DNA of 64,000 nucleotides, taken from NCBI RefSeq assembly GCF_014654615.1, contig NZ_BNBB01000015.1, forward strand, positions 102,931-166,930. The letters are read 5' to 3'. Made by a program: the position numbers and the translations under genes. This stretch comes from Streptosporangium violaceochromogenes. GTDB lineage: Bacteria; Actinomycetota; Actinomycetes; Streptosporangiales; Streptosporangiaceae. This document shows positions 9,815 to 20,777 of this stretch, one piece after another. Each line of letters begins with the position of its first letter. Positions within the stretch are counted from its first letter, which is position 1. The notes under the pieces were generated by a model that searched no databases, had not been told where the DNA came from, and saw nothing but the letters and a program-made list of their open reading frames with translations.

Positions 9815-11512
9815 ATGCCGGAACAGCAGACGCGCGTGCTCGCTGACCGCTATGAGCTGATCACACCGATCGGCCGGGGGACCATGGGCACGGTCTGGCG
9901 TGCCCACGACCGCTCCCTGGGCCGCGAGGTCGCGATCAAAGAGATCCGCCAGGACCCCGGGCTCAGCGAGGACCAACGCGCCGAACTTCGGGAACGCATG
10001 ATCCGCGAGGGTCGTACGGCCGCCCGTATCAGCCACCCCTCCGTGGCCACCGTCCACGACGCGATCGTCGAGGACGGCAGCCCGTGGATCATCATGGAGC
10101 TCGTCCCGTCGCGCTCCCTGGAGCAGGTGATCGACCAGGAGGGCCCGCTGCCGCCCCGGCTCGTCGCCGAGATCGGGGTGGACCTGCTGGACGCGCTGCG
10201 CGCCGCCCACTCCCAGGGGGTGCTCCACCGCGACGTCAAACCCGCCAACGTGCTGATCACCGAGAGCGGACGGGTGGTGCTGACCGATTTCGGCATCGCC
10301 AAGGCCGAGGGGGACAGCAGTCTCACCAAGACCGGCATGGTGATCGGCTCCCCCGGGTACACCGCGCCCGAACGGGCCCGCGGCGAGCACACCGGCCCCG
10401 AGTCCGACCTCTGGTCACTCGGCGCCACGCTGTACTTCGCGGTCGAGGGACGGCCCGCCTACGAACGGTCGTCGGTGTCCGCGACCCTGGCCGCGCTGAT
10501 GACCGAACGGGCCGACCCGCCCACCCAGGCCGGGCCGCTGCGCCCGGTGCTGGAGCAGCTCCTCGAAAGGGACCACCGGTTGCGGCCGTCGCCCACGCAG
10601 GCGATCGCGATGCTCAGAACCGTCGCCGACACCCCCACGGCCACCCCCTCCGCCACCACATCGGCCACCGCATCGGCCACCGCATCGGCCACCGCATCGG
10701 CCACCGCCGAACCCGCCGTCCCCGGCCGGTCCGCCGCCTCCGGTGCCTCCGGTGCCTCCGGTGCCTCCTCCCGGCCCGCCCCGCCCGGGGCCCCCGCCGG
10801 CACGCCGAAGGAGCCGGAAGGACCGGAGGAAGAGGTCGACGGCGACCGGACCGTACTGGTCATCCGCCCCAAGGGCGGGCTGCGGCTGCCCCCCGGGCCC
10901 GGCGTCCCCGCACCCGCCGCGCCCGCCGCGCCCCCCATGCCCCCCGTGTCTCCCGCGTCCTCCGAGTCCCTCCTGGCCCCCGCGTCTCCCGTCTCCGAGG
11001 CCACCGCGGTCTTCGCCCCGGCCGCCTCCCGCGCGCCCGCGCGCCCCGGAAGGCCGGTCGCCGGGCGGCCGGCGGGGACCGCCGTCCCCCCGAGGCCCGC
11101 CGCGGGGTCCGTCGGGACGGTCGTGGACGCCCCCGCCGGCGCGGCGCCGTACGGACCGCCCGGGCAGCCCGAGCCGCGCGGCGGGTGGCCAGGGGCGCCC
11201 GCGGGTGAGCCGTCCTCCCGGGGCCTGGGCACCGACCTGTTCGCGATCTCCGGCCAAGGCGGGCGGGAGGGACGCGCGGGCTCACCGCTCAAGGGCCGCG
11301 TGGGCATGCTCGTCCTCGTGGGGGTGGCGGCCGTCTCCCTGGTGGTGATCGTCATCCTGGCGGTGGCGGCCTTCGCCGAAGGCGGCGGCCCCCGGGCGTC
11401 GGCCTCCTTCCCGGCGGACGTCCGCGCCGTCGGCGCCCCGTCCACACCGGCAGCGACGCCGGTGCCGACAGCGATGCCGGTGCCGACAGCCTCGGCGCCC
11501 CGGGAGGCATAG
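9815..11512 (+). CDS. Ser/Thr protein kinase with C-terminal membrane anchor
   Basis: 565 residues. Kinase domain at about 10-265 with [32 protein letters not shown] and [11 protein letters not shown] long low-complexity linker (alanine/threonine/serine/proline, built partly from DNA tandem repeats) follows, then one membrane segment ([20 protein letters not shown], about 487-510) and a short Ala/Pro-rich extracytoplasmic tail with no PASTA domain. The ATG at 9815 has no Shine-Dalgarno, but TATCTT ends 6 nt upstream, the leaderless pattern. Substrates are unknown; the pairing with the preceding kinase suggests a duplicated locus. Confidence 0.9.
   Translation: MPEQQTRVLADRYELITPIGRGTMGTVWRAHDRSLGREVAIKEIRQDPGLSEDQRAELRERMIREGRTAARISHPSVATVHDAIVEDGSPWIIMELVPSRSLEQVIDQEGPLPPRLVAEIGVDLLDALRAAHSQGVLHRDVKPANVLITESGRVVLTDFGIAKAEGDSSLTKTGMVIGSPGYTAPERARGEHTGPESDLWSLGATLYFAVEGRPAYERSSVSATLAALMTERADPPTQAGPLRPVLEQLLERDHRLRPSPTQAIAMLRTVADTPTATPSATTSATASATASATASATAEPAVPGRSAASGASGASGASSRPAPPGAPAGTPKEPEGPEEEVDGDRTVLVIRPKGGLRLPPGPGVPAPAAPAAPPMPPVSPASSESLLAPASPVSEATAVFAPAASRAPARPGRPVAGRPAGTAVPPRPAAGSVGTVVDAPAGAAPYGPPGQPEPRGGWPGAPAGEPSSRGLGTDLFAISGQGGREGRAGSPLKGRVGMLVLVGVAAVSLVVIVILAVAAFAEGGGPRASASFPADVRAVGAPSTPAATPVPTAMPVPTASAPREA
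10659..10706 (+). repeat. Four perfect 12-bp tandem repeats inside the kinase linker
   Basis: The unit CATCGGCCACCG occurs four times without mismatch, in frame, encoding an Ala-Ser-Ala-Thr series in the linker of the second kinase. A separate 9-bp repeat, GGTGCCTCC, occurs three times at 10742-10768. Both preserve the frame, so copy-number change would alter only linker length. Confidence 0.95.
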
Positions 11513-11631
11513 GGCCTTTCCCCCAAAGAATCCCAAGCCCCCAAAAATCCCTGCAAGTCCACGCAGCAGTCTCCGGAAGGCCGCGGAAGGCGGGCGGCCG
11601 GCGCCCGCCCGGCAGGACGCAGACTGGTCCT

Positions 11632-13023
<1,392 letters not shown>

Positions 13024-13058
13024 CCCCTCCCCGGAGGACCCCTGCGACACTCGGGGGT

Positions 13059-13445
13059 ATGACTCAGATCAAGTTCTACGGCCGCCGCGACGTGTGGGCG
13101 CCGCGGCGGCGGCAGGTCTCCGACACCGTCCACGGGTGCCTGACCGAGGTGTGGCGGCTTCCGCGGGACAAGAGGTTCCACCGTTTCCTGCTGCTGGACG
13201 CCGAGGACCTGGTCTGCCCGGCGCGGAGCGAGCGCTATCTGATCGTGGAGATCGTCTGCTTCTCCGGCCGGTCCGACACGGCCAAGCGCGAGCTGATCCG
13301 CGCCCTCTTCGCGGCGGCGCGGCGCGACCTCGGGCTGGAGACGGAGGACCTGGAGATCGTGATCCTGGAGTCACCCCAGGTCAACTGGGGTATCCGCGGC
13401 CTTCCCGGCGACGAGCTCGCGCTGACCTACCCCGTCACCCTCTGA
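13059..13445 (+). CDS. Tautomerase-superfamily (MIF-like) protein
   Basis: 128 residues from the ATG at 13059, 35 bp after fumC. The pattern of two beta-alpha-beta units, with YLIVEIVCFSGRSDTAKREL and LGLETEDLEIVILESPQVNW followed by GIRGLPGDEL, matches the tautomerase-like proteins with a displaced N-terminal proline (Tautomerase_2 type). Here the mature N-terminus would be MTQIKFYGR, lacking the Pro-2 nucleophile of classical tautomerases, so catalytic activity is uncertain. Probably cotranscribed with, or closely downstream of, fumC. Confidence 0.7.
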   Translation: MTQIKFYGRRDVWAPRRRQVSDTVHGCLTEVWRLPRDKRFHRFLLLDAEDLVCPARSERYLIVEIVCFSGRSDTAKRELIRALFAAARRDLGLETEDLEIVILESPQVNWGIRGLPGDELALTYPVTL

Positions 13446-13513
13446 GCCTCCCTCGCCTACCGCGACGTCGCGGCGTTCCTCCGGCCCGGCGGCGCGGCCG
13501 GCCGCGGGCGCGG

Positions 13514-15490
13514 TCAGTTCGGCAGGTAGCGCCGCCGCACGCTCCGGGTCACCCGGACCATGTTCCGCATCCAGGGGACGCGCAGCGCGAGGCGCTTGAG
13601 CGGCGGGTAGCGGAGCGCGGGGCGCCCGGCGGCGGCGGAGGTGCGGACCCGCACCCGGCCGCCGAGGCTCACCAGGACCTTGAAGCGGAGACCGATCTCC
13701 CGGTCGTCCACCCGCAGGAACGGCCTCCACTCCCCCGGGGCCAGGGAACCCGACCGGTAGACGCGCCGGATCGGGAACTTGGCGATCAGCCGCCCGGCGA
13801 GCTGACCGGGCACCCCCGGTTCGATCAGGGCGGGCGCGCAGACCTCGTGCTCCCCCCGGGGCGAGCGGCGCAGCACCAGTTCGGCGGGCGGCCCCCCGCT
13901 CGGCGGCACGTACGGCACGGGCACCACGACGAAGACGTGGTCGCGCTGGGGGGTGACCGTCGCGCCCGGGGAGACGAGGACGATCGACTCGGCGAACGAG
14001 GCGGGCTCCACGCAGACGCCCAGCTCGCCCTCGTCGGACCACCACGGGATGACCAGCCGGCGGGAGCGGTTGGCCAGCGTGCCGGTGCAGTTGAGCGGGG
14101 AGCCGGTCACGCGGGTGCGGGCCTGGTGGGCCCCGCCGTACATGCGCACGTGGATCTCCCACAGGCCCGAGGGCAGCGGGTGGCCGAGCGCGGCCACGGC
14201 GGCGTCGAGACGGGCCTCGCCGGTGACCTGGAGCCTGATCCCGTTACGGTGCCGGCTGCGCGTCATCGAGCAGTTCACCGGCAGGAAGTAGATGAGCCCG
14301 GTGTCCTCGTGCCGGACGTAGACCTCGAAGCGGGCGCGGGAGGCGGCACGGGTGACGTCGAGCAGTTCGGGCGCCGGGGAGAGCCCGTCCAGGGCGACGG
14401 GCGGCTCCCAGGCCAGGCCGTCCTCGCCGTGGGGGACGAAGCGCATGGGCTCGCCACCGGCCCGCACGATCTCCACGCCGAGTCCCATCACGAGCGCGCC
14501 GTCCTCCCAGCGGACGTCCTTGAGGTCGGCCTGGAGGCGAACGCCCCGCATGGCCTGGGCCAGGGTCAGGAGGTGGTCCAGGCGGCCCGCGCGCAGCAGC
14601 GCCGCGCGCACGCGCAGGTGCACGGGCAGACAGCGGTCCAGGCGCGGGGGAAAGCGCTGGACGACCAGCTCCCGCAGGGTCGTGAAGGTCGCGGCCCGGT
14701 CCCGTGAGGAGAGCGTGAAGGCGTTTCCGGTGAGCCGCCGGAGCACCGCCGTGCGGAACCAGTGCGCGTACATCCGGTCGCGCCGGACGCCCGGCGGCAC
14801 CTCGTAGTCGACGACGTCGAGGAGTTCGCGTAACTCGGCTCCGTGGACGTAGGGGTCCACCGGCGTCTCGGGCCGCTCCCCGAGGTGGCAGCAGACCCGG
14901 TCGGCGAGGATGGTGACGACCTTGGCCCGCAGGTAGGCCCGGATGACGAAGGTCTGCTCGGCGAGGATCCCCCCGGGGTCGGCGAAGGCCAGCGCCTCGC
15001 CGTCCAGGAACGCCCTGCGGTAGAGCTTGTGGGGGGTCAGCAGGGTGAGCAGGCGGTCCTCGAAGAGGTCGGCACGTTCCCGGTTGCGGTCGAAGGCCCT
15101 CAGAGGGGGTGACTGGCCGTCGACCAGCCGCCCGATGAGGATGTCGGCGTCGGCCTCCACGGCGCGGGCGTACATCCGCTCCAGGGCGTCCCGCTCCAGG
15201 CGGTCGGTCTGGTCGAGGAGGTAGACGTACTCGCCCCTGGCGACCGCCATGGCGACGTTGCGGCCCCGCATCGGCGAGCCGGTCCCGCCCAGGTGGAGGA
15301 CCCGGACGTTCGGCCGGACCGCGGCGACGGCGTCGAGACGCTGCGCGGTGCCGTCGTCGGACCCGTCGTCGGCGAAGACGACCTCGTACTCCTCGGAGTC
15401 CATCGACTGTTCCAGCACCGAGCGGATACACGCGTCGGCGGCATCGCCGGGGTTGTACACCGGCACTACGACGCTGACCTTCACATCCAT
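13514..15490 (-). CDS. Family 2 glycosyltransferase with long C-terminal beta-rich region
   Basis: 658 residues. Residues about 1-230 are a GT-A domain: VSVVVPVYNPGDAADACIRS, VVFADDGSDDGT, GRNVAMAVARGEYVYLLDQ (DxD position replaced by LDQTD), typical of polymer or teichoic-acid-like glycosyltransferases. The remaining 400 residues contain repeated strands such as EIHVRMYGGAHQARTRVTGS, similar to the extra domains of actinobacterial teichoic-acid GT2 enzymes. No membrane span. The acceptor is unknown. It lies 60 bp downstream of the wall-enzyme gene in the same orientation, consistent with an envelope role. Confidence 0.85.
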   Translation of the reverse strand: MDVKVSVVVPVYNPGDAADACIRSVLEQSMDSEEYEVVFADDGSDDGTAQRLDAVAAVRPNVRVLHLGGTGSPMRGRNVAMAVARGEYVYLLDQTDRLERDALERMYARAVEADADILIGRLVDGQSPPLRAFDRNRERADLFEDRLLTLLTPHKLYRRAFLDGEALAFADPGGILAEQTFVIRAYLRAKVVTILADRVCCHLGERPETPVDPYVHGAELRELLDVVDYEVPPGVRRDRMYAHWFRTAVLRRLTGNAFTLSSRDRAATFTTLRELVVQRFPPRLDRCLPVHLRVRAALLRAGRLDHLLTLAQAMRGVRLQADLKDVRWEDGALVMGLGVEIVRAGGEPMRFVPHGEDGLAWEPPVALDGLSPAPELLDVTRAASRARFEVYVRHEDTGLIYFLPVNCSMTRSRHRNGIRLQVTGEARLDAAVAALGHPLPSGLWEIHVRMYGGAHQARTRVTGSPLNCTGTLANRSRRLVIPWWSDEGELGVCVEPASFAESIVLVSPGATVTPQRDHVFVVVPVPYVPPSGGPPAELVLRRSPRGEHEVCAPALIEPGVPGQLAGRLIAKFPIRRVYRSGSLAPGEWRPFLRVDDREIGLRFKVLVSLGGRVRVRTSAAAGRPALRYPPLKRLALRVPWMRNMVRVTRSVRRRYLPN

Positions 15491-15550
15491 ACGGTCAAGC
15501 GTGCGATGTCCGCCTTCGGGAGACGGCCAGACTTGCCGACTCCTGGTGTC

Positions 15551-16279
15551 TCAGTACCAGCCCTTGGCCTGGGAATGGCCCCAAGCACCACAAGGAGTAC
15601 CGTAACGGCCCTTGATGTAGCCGAGCCCCCACTCGATCTGGGTCGCCGGGTTGGTCTGCCAGTCACCGCCCGCGCTGGCCATCTTGTGCCCGGGGAGCGA
15701 CTGGGGGATGCCGTAGGCGCCGCTGTAGCGGTTCATCGCCCGCTCGTTCCAGCCGCTCTCCTTCATCCAGAGCTTCTCCAGGCAGCCCCACTGGTCGCCC
15801 CAGCCTCGGGCTTCGAGCATCTGCTTGCCCAGCGCCTTGTTGCCGCTCGGGTTGGCGCTGCCCTGCGGCAGTTGCTTGGGGTCGAAGCCGCCGCCGCCCG
15901 GCGCCTCCTTGGGGATCTCGATCGGGTCGAGCGGCTCGCGGTCTTCACGGGCGGCCTTCAGCCGGTCGGCCTTGAGCGCCTGGACGGCCTGCGCCTTCAG
16001 GATGTCGGTGCTGGGGTCGGGCGCGAACGGGTCGCCCCCGCCGAACATCCGCGCCATGTCGTCCAGGGAGAGCGCGGTCGCCGGGGCGGGGGCCGAGGCG
16101 TTCTGTACGGCGGTGTAGGCGGTGAAACCCCCGCCGCCCACGAGGACGACGGCCGCCGCGCCGAGGATGAGAGCGCGCTTGGGGGTCAGCCATCCCGGCC
16201 CCTTGGCCTTCTCCGACCTGCGGGTCGTGCGGCGAGGGGGAACCGGATGCTCCTTCAACTGCGGCGATCCTGAGTTCAC
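15551..16279 (-). CDS. Membrane-anchored lytic-transglycosylase-like protein
   Basis: 242 residues: basic N-terminus, one membrane segment (ALILGAAAVVLVGGGGFTAY, about 33-52), a linker, and a C-terminal domain (about 150-242) with LEKLWMKESGWNERAMN, SGAYGIPQSLPGHKM and IEWGLGYIKGRYGTPCGAW. The Glu in KESGWN and the GIPQ motif are those of the actinobacterial transglycosylase / resuscitation-promoting-like family that cleaves peptidoglycan. Start is a GTG at 16279 with a weak ribosome binding site. A perfect Crp box lies 138 bp upstream. The 306-bp upstream region could hold a long leader. Confidence 0.85.
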   Translation of the reverse strand: MNSGSPQLKEHPVPPRRTTRRSEKAKGPGWLTPKRALILGAAAVVLVGGGGFTAYTAVQNASAPAPATALSLDDMARMFGGGDPFAPDPSTDILKAQAVQALKADRLKAAREDREPLDPIEIPKEAPGGGGFDPKQLPQGSANPSGNKALGKQMLEARGWGDQWGCLEKLWMKESGWNERAMNRYSGAYGIPQSLPGHKMASAGGDWQTNPATQIEWGLGYIKGRYGTPCGAWGHSQAKGWY

Positions 16280-16416
16280 GACCTATGAGCTTGCCGTGGG
16301 GAGGGGGGTGGTGCGCAACCTGAACGGGAGAGTTGGTTCGGTCCTCAGGGTCGCCTCCGCCGGGCTTTCCGCCGCTTACTGCCTGGTTACATGGTCTTTC
16401 TTACCACTAGCCCAAC

Positions 16417-16438
16417 AAATGTGATTTTGGTCACATTT
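16417..16438. promoter_or_regulatory. Consensus Crp-binding palindrome
   Basis: AAATGTGA-TTTTGG-TCACATTT: 8-bp perfect arms that contain the Crp core TGTGA-N6-TCACA (16420-16435). It lies between the transglycosylase-like gene (minus, start 16279) and the response regulator (plus, start 16586) and could act on either. In Mycobacterium tuberculosis the cAMP receptor Rv3676 regulates rpfA from the same core sequence, which favours the wall-enzyme gene. Confidence 0.75.
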
Positions 16439-16585
16439 TCCCCAGAGGGGACCATCCCCCGCGCCCCCGATGGCGGGGGGGGCATCCGTTCCAGACTGAT
16501 GGACCAGCGTTCCACTCGTGTTCACCCCGTGTCACAGTTTCGTGATGTGGTGAGCGCTATCGGGCGGAGGAAGAATAATGACCGG

Positions 16586-17260
16586 GTGGCTGGCATCCTC
16601 CTCGTCGAAGACGACCCCTCGGTCCGAACCGGCCTTGAGCTGGCGCTGAGCCGTCAGGGCCACTCCGTCACCTCCTACGCCACCGGCGAGGAGGCACTCG
16701 ACCACATCCGGGCTCGCCGCCCCGAGATCGCGATCCTGGACGTCATGCTGCCCGGGATCGACGGGGTCGAGGTGTGCCGCCGCATCAGGAAGCTGGACCA
16801 GCTGCCGGTGATCCTGCTCACCGCCAGGGGCGACGACCTCGACGTGGTCGTGGGGCTGGAGGCCGGGGCCGACGACTACGTGATCAAGCCGGTCGAGCCC
16901 CGGGTGCTCGACGCCCGGATCCGCGCCGTGCTGCGCCGGGCGGAGTCCGTCGCCTCCGACCGCATCACCTTCGGCGACCTGGTGGTCGACCGGGGGGCGC
17001 TCAAGGTCTCGCTGGCCGGCCGCGAGGTCCACCTGACCCCCACCGAGCTGCGGCTCCTGCTTGAGCTGGTCCGCCACCCCGGCCAGGTCCTGAACCGCAG
17101 ATACCTCCTGCGGGCCGTGTGGGACCACACCCACGTCGCCGACTCGCGCCTGGTGGACGCCTGCGTCCAGCGGGTCCGCGCCAAGATCGAGGCGGTGCCC
17201 GCCGAACCCGAGTTCATCCACACCGTCCGCGGATTCGGCTACCGCTTCAGCCCGCCGTGA
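16586..17260 (+). CDS. OmpR-family response regulator
   Basis: 224 residues. Receiver domain about 1-118: acidic pair LLVEDDPS, phospho-acceptor Asp in ILDVMLPGIDG, LLTAR and YVIKPVEP. Winged-helix output about 128-222: VHLTPTELRLLLELVRHPGQ and HTVRGFGYRF. The GTG at 16586 begins the receiver fold directly. AATAAT lies 6 nt upstream, so the message may be leaderless; a GGAGGAAG at 16567 is too far for a normal ribosome site. Its stop overlaps the kinase start (GTGA). Confidence 0.93.
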   Translation: MAGILLVEDDPSVRTGLELALSRQGHSVTSYATGEEALDHIRARRPEIAILDVMLPGIDGVEVCRRIRKLDQLPVILLTARGDDLDVVVGLEAGADDYVIKPVEPRVLDARIRAVLRRAESVASDRITFGDLVVDRGALKVSLAGREVHLTPTELRLLLELVRHPGQVLNRRYLLRAVWDHTHVADSRLVDACVQRVRAKIEAVPAEPEFIHTVRGFGYRFSPP

Positions 17261-18663
17261 GGCGGATCTACACCGGGCTGCGCGGGCGCCTGGTCATCAC
17301 CTTCACCCTGATCGCGGTCACGGCCTCCGCCCTGGTCGCGGTGATCGGCTACGAGCTCGTCAAGAACCGTCTGGTCGGGCGCGCGGAGCAGGTCGCGGTG
17401 AACGAGGTGCGCGACACCCTGGAGGGGATCAGGGTGCCCATCGGCGCGGTCTGGCCGGGCGACAGCCCGCCGACCGATGCGGAGATCAGCGTGCTGCAGA
17501 AGGGCCTGCGCACGCCCGGCGGCGTGGTGGTGGTCCGCTACGAGAACTACCTCTACCCCGACGGCCCGTTCAGCATGGCCGACGTCCCCGCCGACGTCGC
17601 GGCCGGGGCCACCCGGAAGATGGTCTCCAAACGCCAGCGGATCAACGGGCGGATGTGGCTGATCATCGCCACCCCGGTGTGGCGGATCGAGCCCATCCAC
17701 ACGGCCCAGCCCACCGGGATGAGCGTCGTCGTGTTCGTCCCCCTCTCCGACGAGGAGCAGATCCTGAACGACCTGCGCCGGCCGCTGGCCACCGCCGGAG
17801 GCATCATGCTGGTCATCGCGCTGGCGGTGGCCCTGGTGTCGGCCCGGCGCGTGCTGCTGCCGGTGCGCCAGCTCGGATCGGCCGCCCGCGCGCTCGGCGC
17901 GGGCCACCTGGACACCCGGCTGCCGGTGCGGGGCCAGGACGAGCTGGCCGAGCTGACAGCGACGTTCAACGACACGGCCGCCGCGCTGGAGCGCAGCGTG
18001 TCCGAGTTGCGCGCGCTGGAGGCGATGTCCCGCCGGTTCGTGGCCGACGTCTCCCACGAGCTGAGAACCCCCCTGACCGCGATGACCGCGGTGACCGACA
18101 TGCTCTACGAGGAGGCCGAGCGGCTGCCCAGCGAGCCGGCGGCGGCCGTACGGCTGGTGCTGAGGGAGATCGAACGGCTGCGTACACTCGTGGAACAGCT
18201 CATCGAGGCGAGCCGGTTCGACTCGGGGACGGCCACGCTCCACCTGGACACCGTGAACGTCGCCGACGCGATCTGCGACTGCCTGGAGGTGCGGGGCTGG
18301 CTGGAGCAGGCGCGGGTGAACGTGCCCCAGGGGCTGGCCTTCACCCTCGACCCCCGGCGCTTCGACGTGATCGTGGCGAACCTGGTGGGCAACGCGCTGC
18401 GGCACGGCGAGCCACCCGTGGTGGTGACCGCCCGCAGCACCCCGAACGGCCTGGAGATGAAGGTGCGCGACCACGGAAAGGGCATCCCGCCATCGGATCT
18501 GCCCCATGTGTTCAACCGCTTCTACAAGGCGGGGGCACGGGGCGACGGCAGCGGGCTCGGCCTGTCCATCGCACGCGCCAACGCCCACCTGCACGGCGGC
18601 ACGATCTCGGTGCGCCCGCAGGAGCCCGGCACGCTCTTCACGGTCTGGCTGCCCCCCGCATGA
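17257..18663 (+). CDS. Sensor histidine kinase, HAMP type
   Basis: 468 residues. Membrane span near 8-32 (LVITFTLIAVTASALVAVIG), extracytoplasmic sensor about 33-180, second span near 181-200 (GGIMLVIALAVALVS), HAMP, then the dimerization H-box FVADVSHELRTPLTAMTA, N-box ANLVGNALRHG, G1 VRDHGKGIPPSDL, F and G2 GSGLGLSIARANAHLHGG. It overlaps the regulator by 4 nt and its own stop overlaps the lipoprotein start (ATGA), so the three genes are one operon. Organisation resembles the envelope-stress CseB/CseC type, but the signal is unknown. Confidence 0.93.
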   Translation: MRRIYTGLRGRLVITFTLIAVTASALVAVIGYELVKNRLVGRAEQVAVNEVRDTLEGIRVPIGAVWPGDSPPTDAEISVLQKGLRTPGGVVVVRYENYLYPDGPFSMADVPADVAAGATRKMVSKRQRINGRMWLIIATPVWRIEPIHTAQPTGMSVVVFVPLSDEEQILNDLRRPLATAGGIMLVIALAVALVSARRVLLPVRQLGSAARALGAGHLDTRLPVRGQDELAELTATFNDTAAALERSVSELRALEAMSRRFVADVSHELRTPLTAMTAVTDMLYEEAERLPSEPAAAVRLVLREIERLRTLVEQLIEASRFDSGTATLHLDTVNVADAICDCLEVRGWLEQARVNVPQGLAFTLDPRRFDVIVANLVGNALRHGEPPVVVTARSTPNGLEMKVRDHGKGIPPSDLPHVFNRFYKAGARGDGSGLGLSIARANAHLHGGTISVRPQEPGTLFTVWLPPA

Positions 18664-19208
18664 GACGCCCGGCCTGCCTTCTGCTCGGGGCCGTCCTGAC
18701 GCTCGCCGCCTGCGGGATCGAGCCGACCGGGGTCCGTGAGCTGGGCAACCCCCCGGTGATCAGTTACAGCCCCACCTGGGTGACCGTCTACCTCCTGCGC
18801 GACGGCCGGCTGGAGCCGGCCAGGATCCCGGTGGGCTCCGACTCGGCCAAGAACATCGTCGACACGCTGTTCCGAGCCGGCAAGCAGCCTCCGAAGCCGG
18901 GCCTGACCAGCGCGCTCAACGACTTCAGCCACTACGACACCGAGACCACCCGGTATCACGACGACGCCCAGCGCAACGACCCCGGCGGCAACCTGGGCTA
19001 CCGGCTGAGCGTGATCCTCACGGGCGGCGGCGAGATCTCCCGCGAGGGGCTCGCCCAGATCACCTGCACGATCCGGCAGAACAAGCAGGAGAGCATCTGG
19101 AGCGTCGAGGTCACCCGGCTGTTTCCGGGGCCTCCGAAGACGTGGGGGGAGCACACCTGTTTCGAGTTCCGCAACCTCGCGGCGAAAGGGGTGCGGCTCC
19201 CCCCGTGA
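18660..19208 (+). CDS. Lipoprotein of the two-component operon
   Basis: 182 residues. N-terminal RRPACLLLGAVLTLAACGIE is a lipoprotein signal with lipobox LAAC (Cys at residue 18). The mature part has short strands (VISYSPTWVTVYLLRDGRLE and LSVILTGGGEISREGLAQIT) reminiscent of GerMN/spore-germination-type lipoprotein domains found beside actinobacterial sensor kinases. Translationally coupled to the kinase, so it may modulate its sensing, as the lipoprotein CseA does in Streptomyces. That parallel is inference. Confidence 0.85.
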   Translation: MRRPACLLLGAVLTLAACGIEPTGVRELGNPPVISYSPTWVTVYLLRDGRLEPARIPVGSDSAKNIVDTLFRAGKQPPKPGLTSALNDFSHYDTETTRYHDDAQRNDPGGNLGYRLSVILTGGGEISREGLAQITCTIRQNKQESIWSVEVTRLFPGPPKTWGEHTCFEFRNLAAKGVRLPP

Positions 19209-19211
19209 TGC

Positions 19212-20537
19212 CTACAGCGTGATGTCCTCCAGCATCTCGGTGACCAGCGCGGCGATCGGCGAGCGCTCCGAGCGGGTCAGCGTGACGTGCGCGAACAGCG
19301 GGTGGCCCTTGAGCTTCTCCACCACCGCCACGACGCCGTCGTGCCTGCCCACCCGGAGGTTGTCGCGCTGGGCGACGTCATGGGTGAGCACGACCCGGGA
19401 GTTGGCGCCGATCCGGCTCAGCACCGTCAGCAGAACCCCGCGCTCCAGCGACTGCGCCTCGTCCACGATGACGAACGCGTCGTGCAGCGAGCGGCCCCGG
19501 ATGTGGGTGAGCGGGAGCACCTCCAGCATTCCCCTGTCCATGACCTCCTCGATCACCTCGGGCGTGGTGACCGCGCCCAGGGTGTCGTAGACGGCCTGCG
19601 CCCACGGGCCCATCTTCTCGTTCTCGGTGCCGGGGAGGTAGCCCAGCTCCTGGCCGCCCACGGCGTACAGCGGGCGGAAGACGACGACCTTGCGGTGCTG
19701 GCGGCGCTCCAGCACCGCCTCCAGACCGGCGCACAGGGCCAGCGCGGACTTGCCGGTGCCCGCCCGGCCGCCCATCGAGACGATGCCGACCTCGGGGTCC
19801 ATCAGGAGGTCGAGCGCGATGCGCTGCTCGGCCGAACGGCCGTGCAGGCCGAACACCTCCCGGTCGCCCCGCACCAGCCGCACCGACTTGTCCGGCAGCA
19901 CCCGGCCCAGCGCCGACCCCCTGGCCGACAGCAGCCGCAGCCCGGTGTGCGTGGGCAGGTCGCGGGCCTCGGCCAGGTCGGCGGTGCCTCGCTCGAAGAG
20001 CACCTCGACGTCCTCGGTGGTCACCTGGAGTTCGGCCATGCCCGTCCATCCGGACTCCACGACGGCGATCTCGGCGAGGTACTCCTCCGCCGCCAGGCCG
20101 ATCGAGGCGGCCTTGACGCGCATCGGCAGATCCTTGGAGACCAGCACCACGTCGTTCCCCTCGGCGGCGAGGGTGCGCGCCACGGTGAGGATGCGGGTGT
20201 CGTTGTCGCCGAGCCGGAAGCCGACGGGAAGGATGGACGGATCGCTGTGATTGAGCTCGACCCGGATGGTCCCCTCGCCGATCGGCATGGGCTCGTCCAG
20301 TCGTCCGTGTGTCACCCGCAGGTCGTCGAGTTGTCTCAGCGCCTTGCGCGCGAAGTATCCGAGCTCTGGATGGTGGCGTTTGCCCTCCAGCTCGGTGATG
20401 ACGACGATCGGGAGGACGACCTCGTGTTCGGCGAAGCGGCTTATCGCCGCCGGATCCGCCAGAAGGACCGAGGTGTCCAGGACGTACGTACGCCGGCCGG
20501 CGGCCGGCGACGTGGGTGAGGACGAAGGGTTTGCCAC
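19212..20537 (-). CDS. PIN-PhoH family ATPase
   Basis: 441 residues from a GTG at 20537 behind GGGGGAG; the frame opens further upstream but without a better site. N-terminal PIN RNase domain about 12-150 ([46 protein letters not shown]), C-terminal PhoH/AAA ATPase about 230-441 with Walker [13 protein letters not shown] and Walker [11 protein letters not shown]. The PhoH2 homologues of mycobacteria are ATP-dependent RNA helicase/RNases. Conserved housekeeping gene in actinobacteria, convergent with the lipoprotein gene (3-bp gap). Confidence 0.92.
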   Translation of the reverse strand: MANPSSSPTSPAAGRRTYVLDTSVLLADPAAISRFAEHEVVLPIVVITELEGKRHHPELGYFARKALRQLDDLRVTHGRLDEPMPIGEGTIRVELNHSDPSILPVGFRLGDNDTRILTVARTLAAEGNDVVLVSKDLPMRVKAASIGLAAEEYLAEIAVVESGWTGMAELQVTTEDVEVLFERGTADLAEARDLPTHTGLRLLSARGSALGRVLPDKSVRLVRGDREVFGLHGRSAEQRIALDLLMDPEVGIVSMGGRAGTGKSALALCAGLEAVLERRQHRKVVVFRPLYAVGGQELGYLPGTENEKMGPWAQAVYDTLGAVTTPEVIEEVMDRGMLEVLPLTHIRGRSLHDAFVIVDEAQSLERGVLLTVLSRIGANSRVVLTHDVAQRDNLRVGRHDGVVAVVEKLKGHPLFAHVTLTRSERSPIAALVTEMLEDITL

Positions 20538-20679
20538 GCGTTCTCCCCCGGGCGCCACGCGGGCGCCCTGCCATGAGCTGGGATGCGGACCGGACCCGGG
20601 ACCACGCTCGCACACCCGGCGAGGAGGCACCGGCGACCGGCCCTCCTCGGCACGTGACGCAAAGGTGGGCCCTCTCCGG

Positions 20680-20704
20680 AGTAGGCGGGCTGCACCCGCC
20701 TACT
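20680..20704 (-). terminator. Hairpin between uppS-like and phoH-like genes
   Basis: Perfect 10-bp arms AGTAGGCGGG and CCCGCCTACT around the loop CTGCA, downstream of the prenyltransferase on the minus strand. A smaller dyad, CAGGACAGTCCTG, lies near 20737. Probably terminates the prenyltransferase transcript. Confidence 0.55.
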
Positions 20705-20777
20705 TGTTACGGTACGTCCTGAATACCCGTCCTCCAACAGGACAGTCCTGATCAAAAACGGGCGTTCATGCGATATT

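Noticed and set aside
10659..10768. CRISPR-like array from regularly repeated short units
   Set aside because: The 12-bp and 9-bp units are contiguous, without spacers, and in frame inside a kinase linker.
16280..16416. A ydaO (c-di-AMP) riboswitch before the transglycosylase-like gene
   Set aside because: Such riboswitches are common before actinobacterial wall hydrolases, but I could not match the conserved core by eye. A covariance-model scan (Rfam RF00379) would decide.
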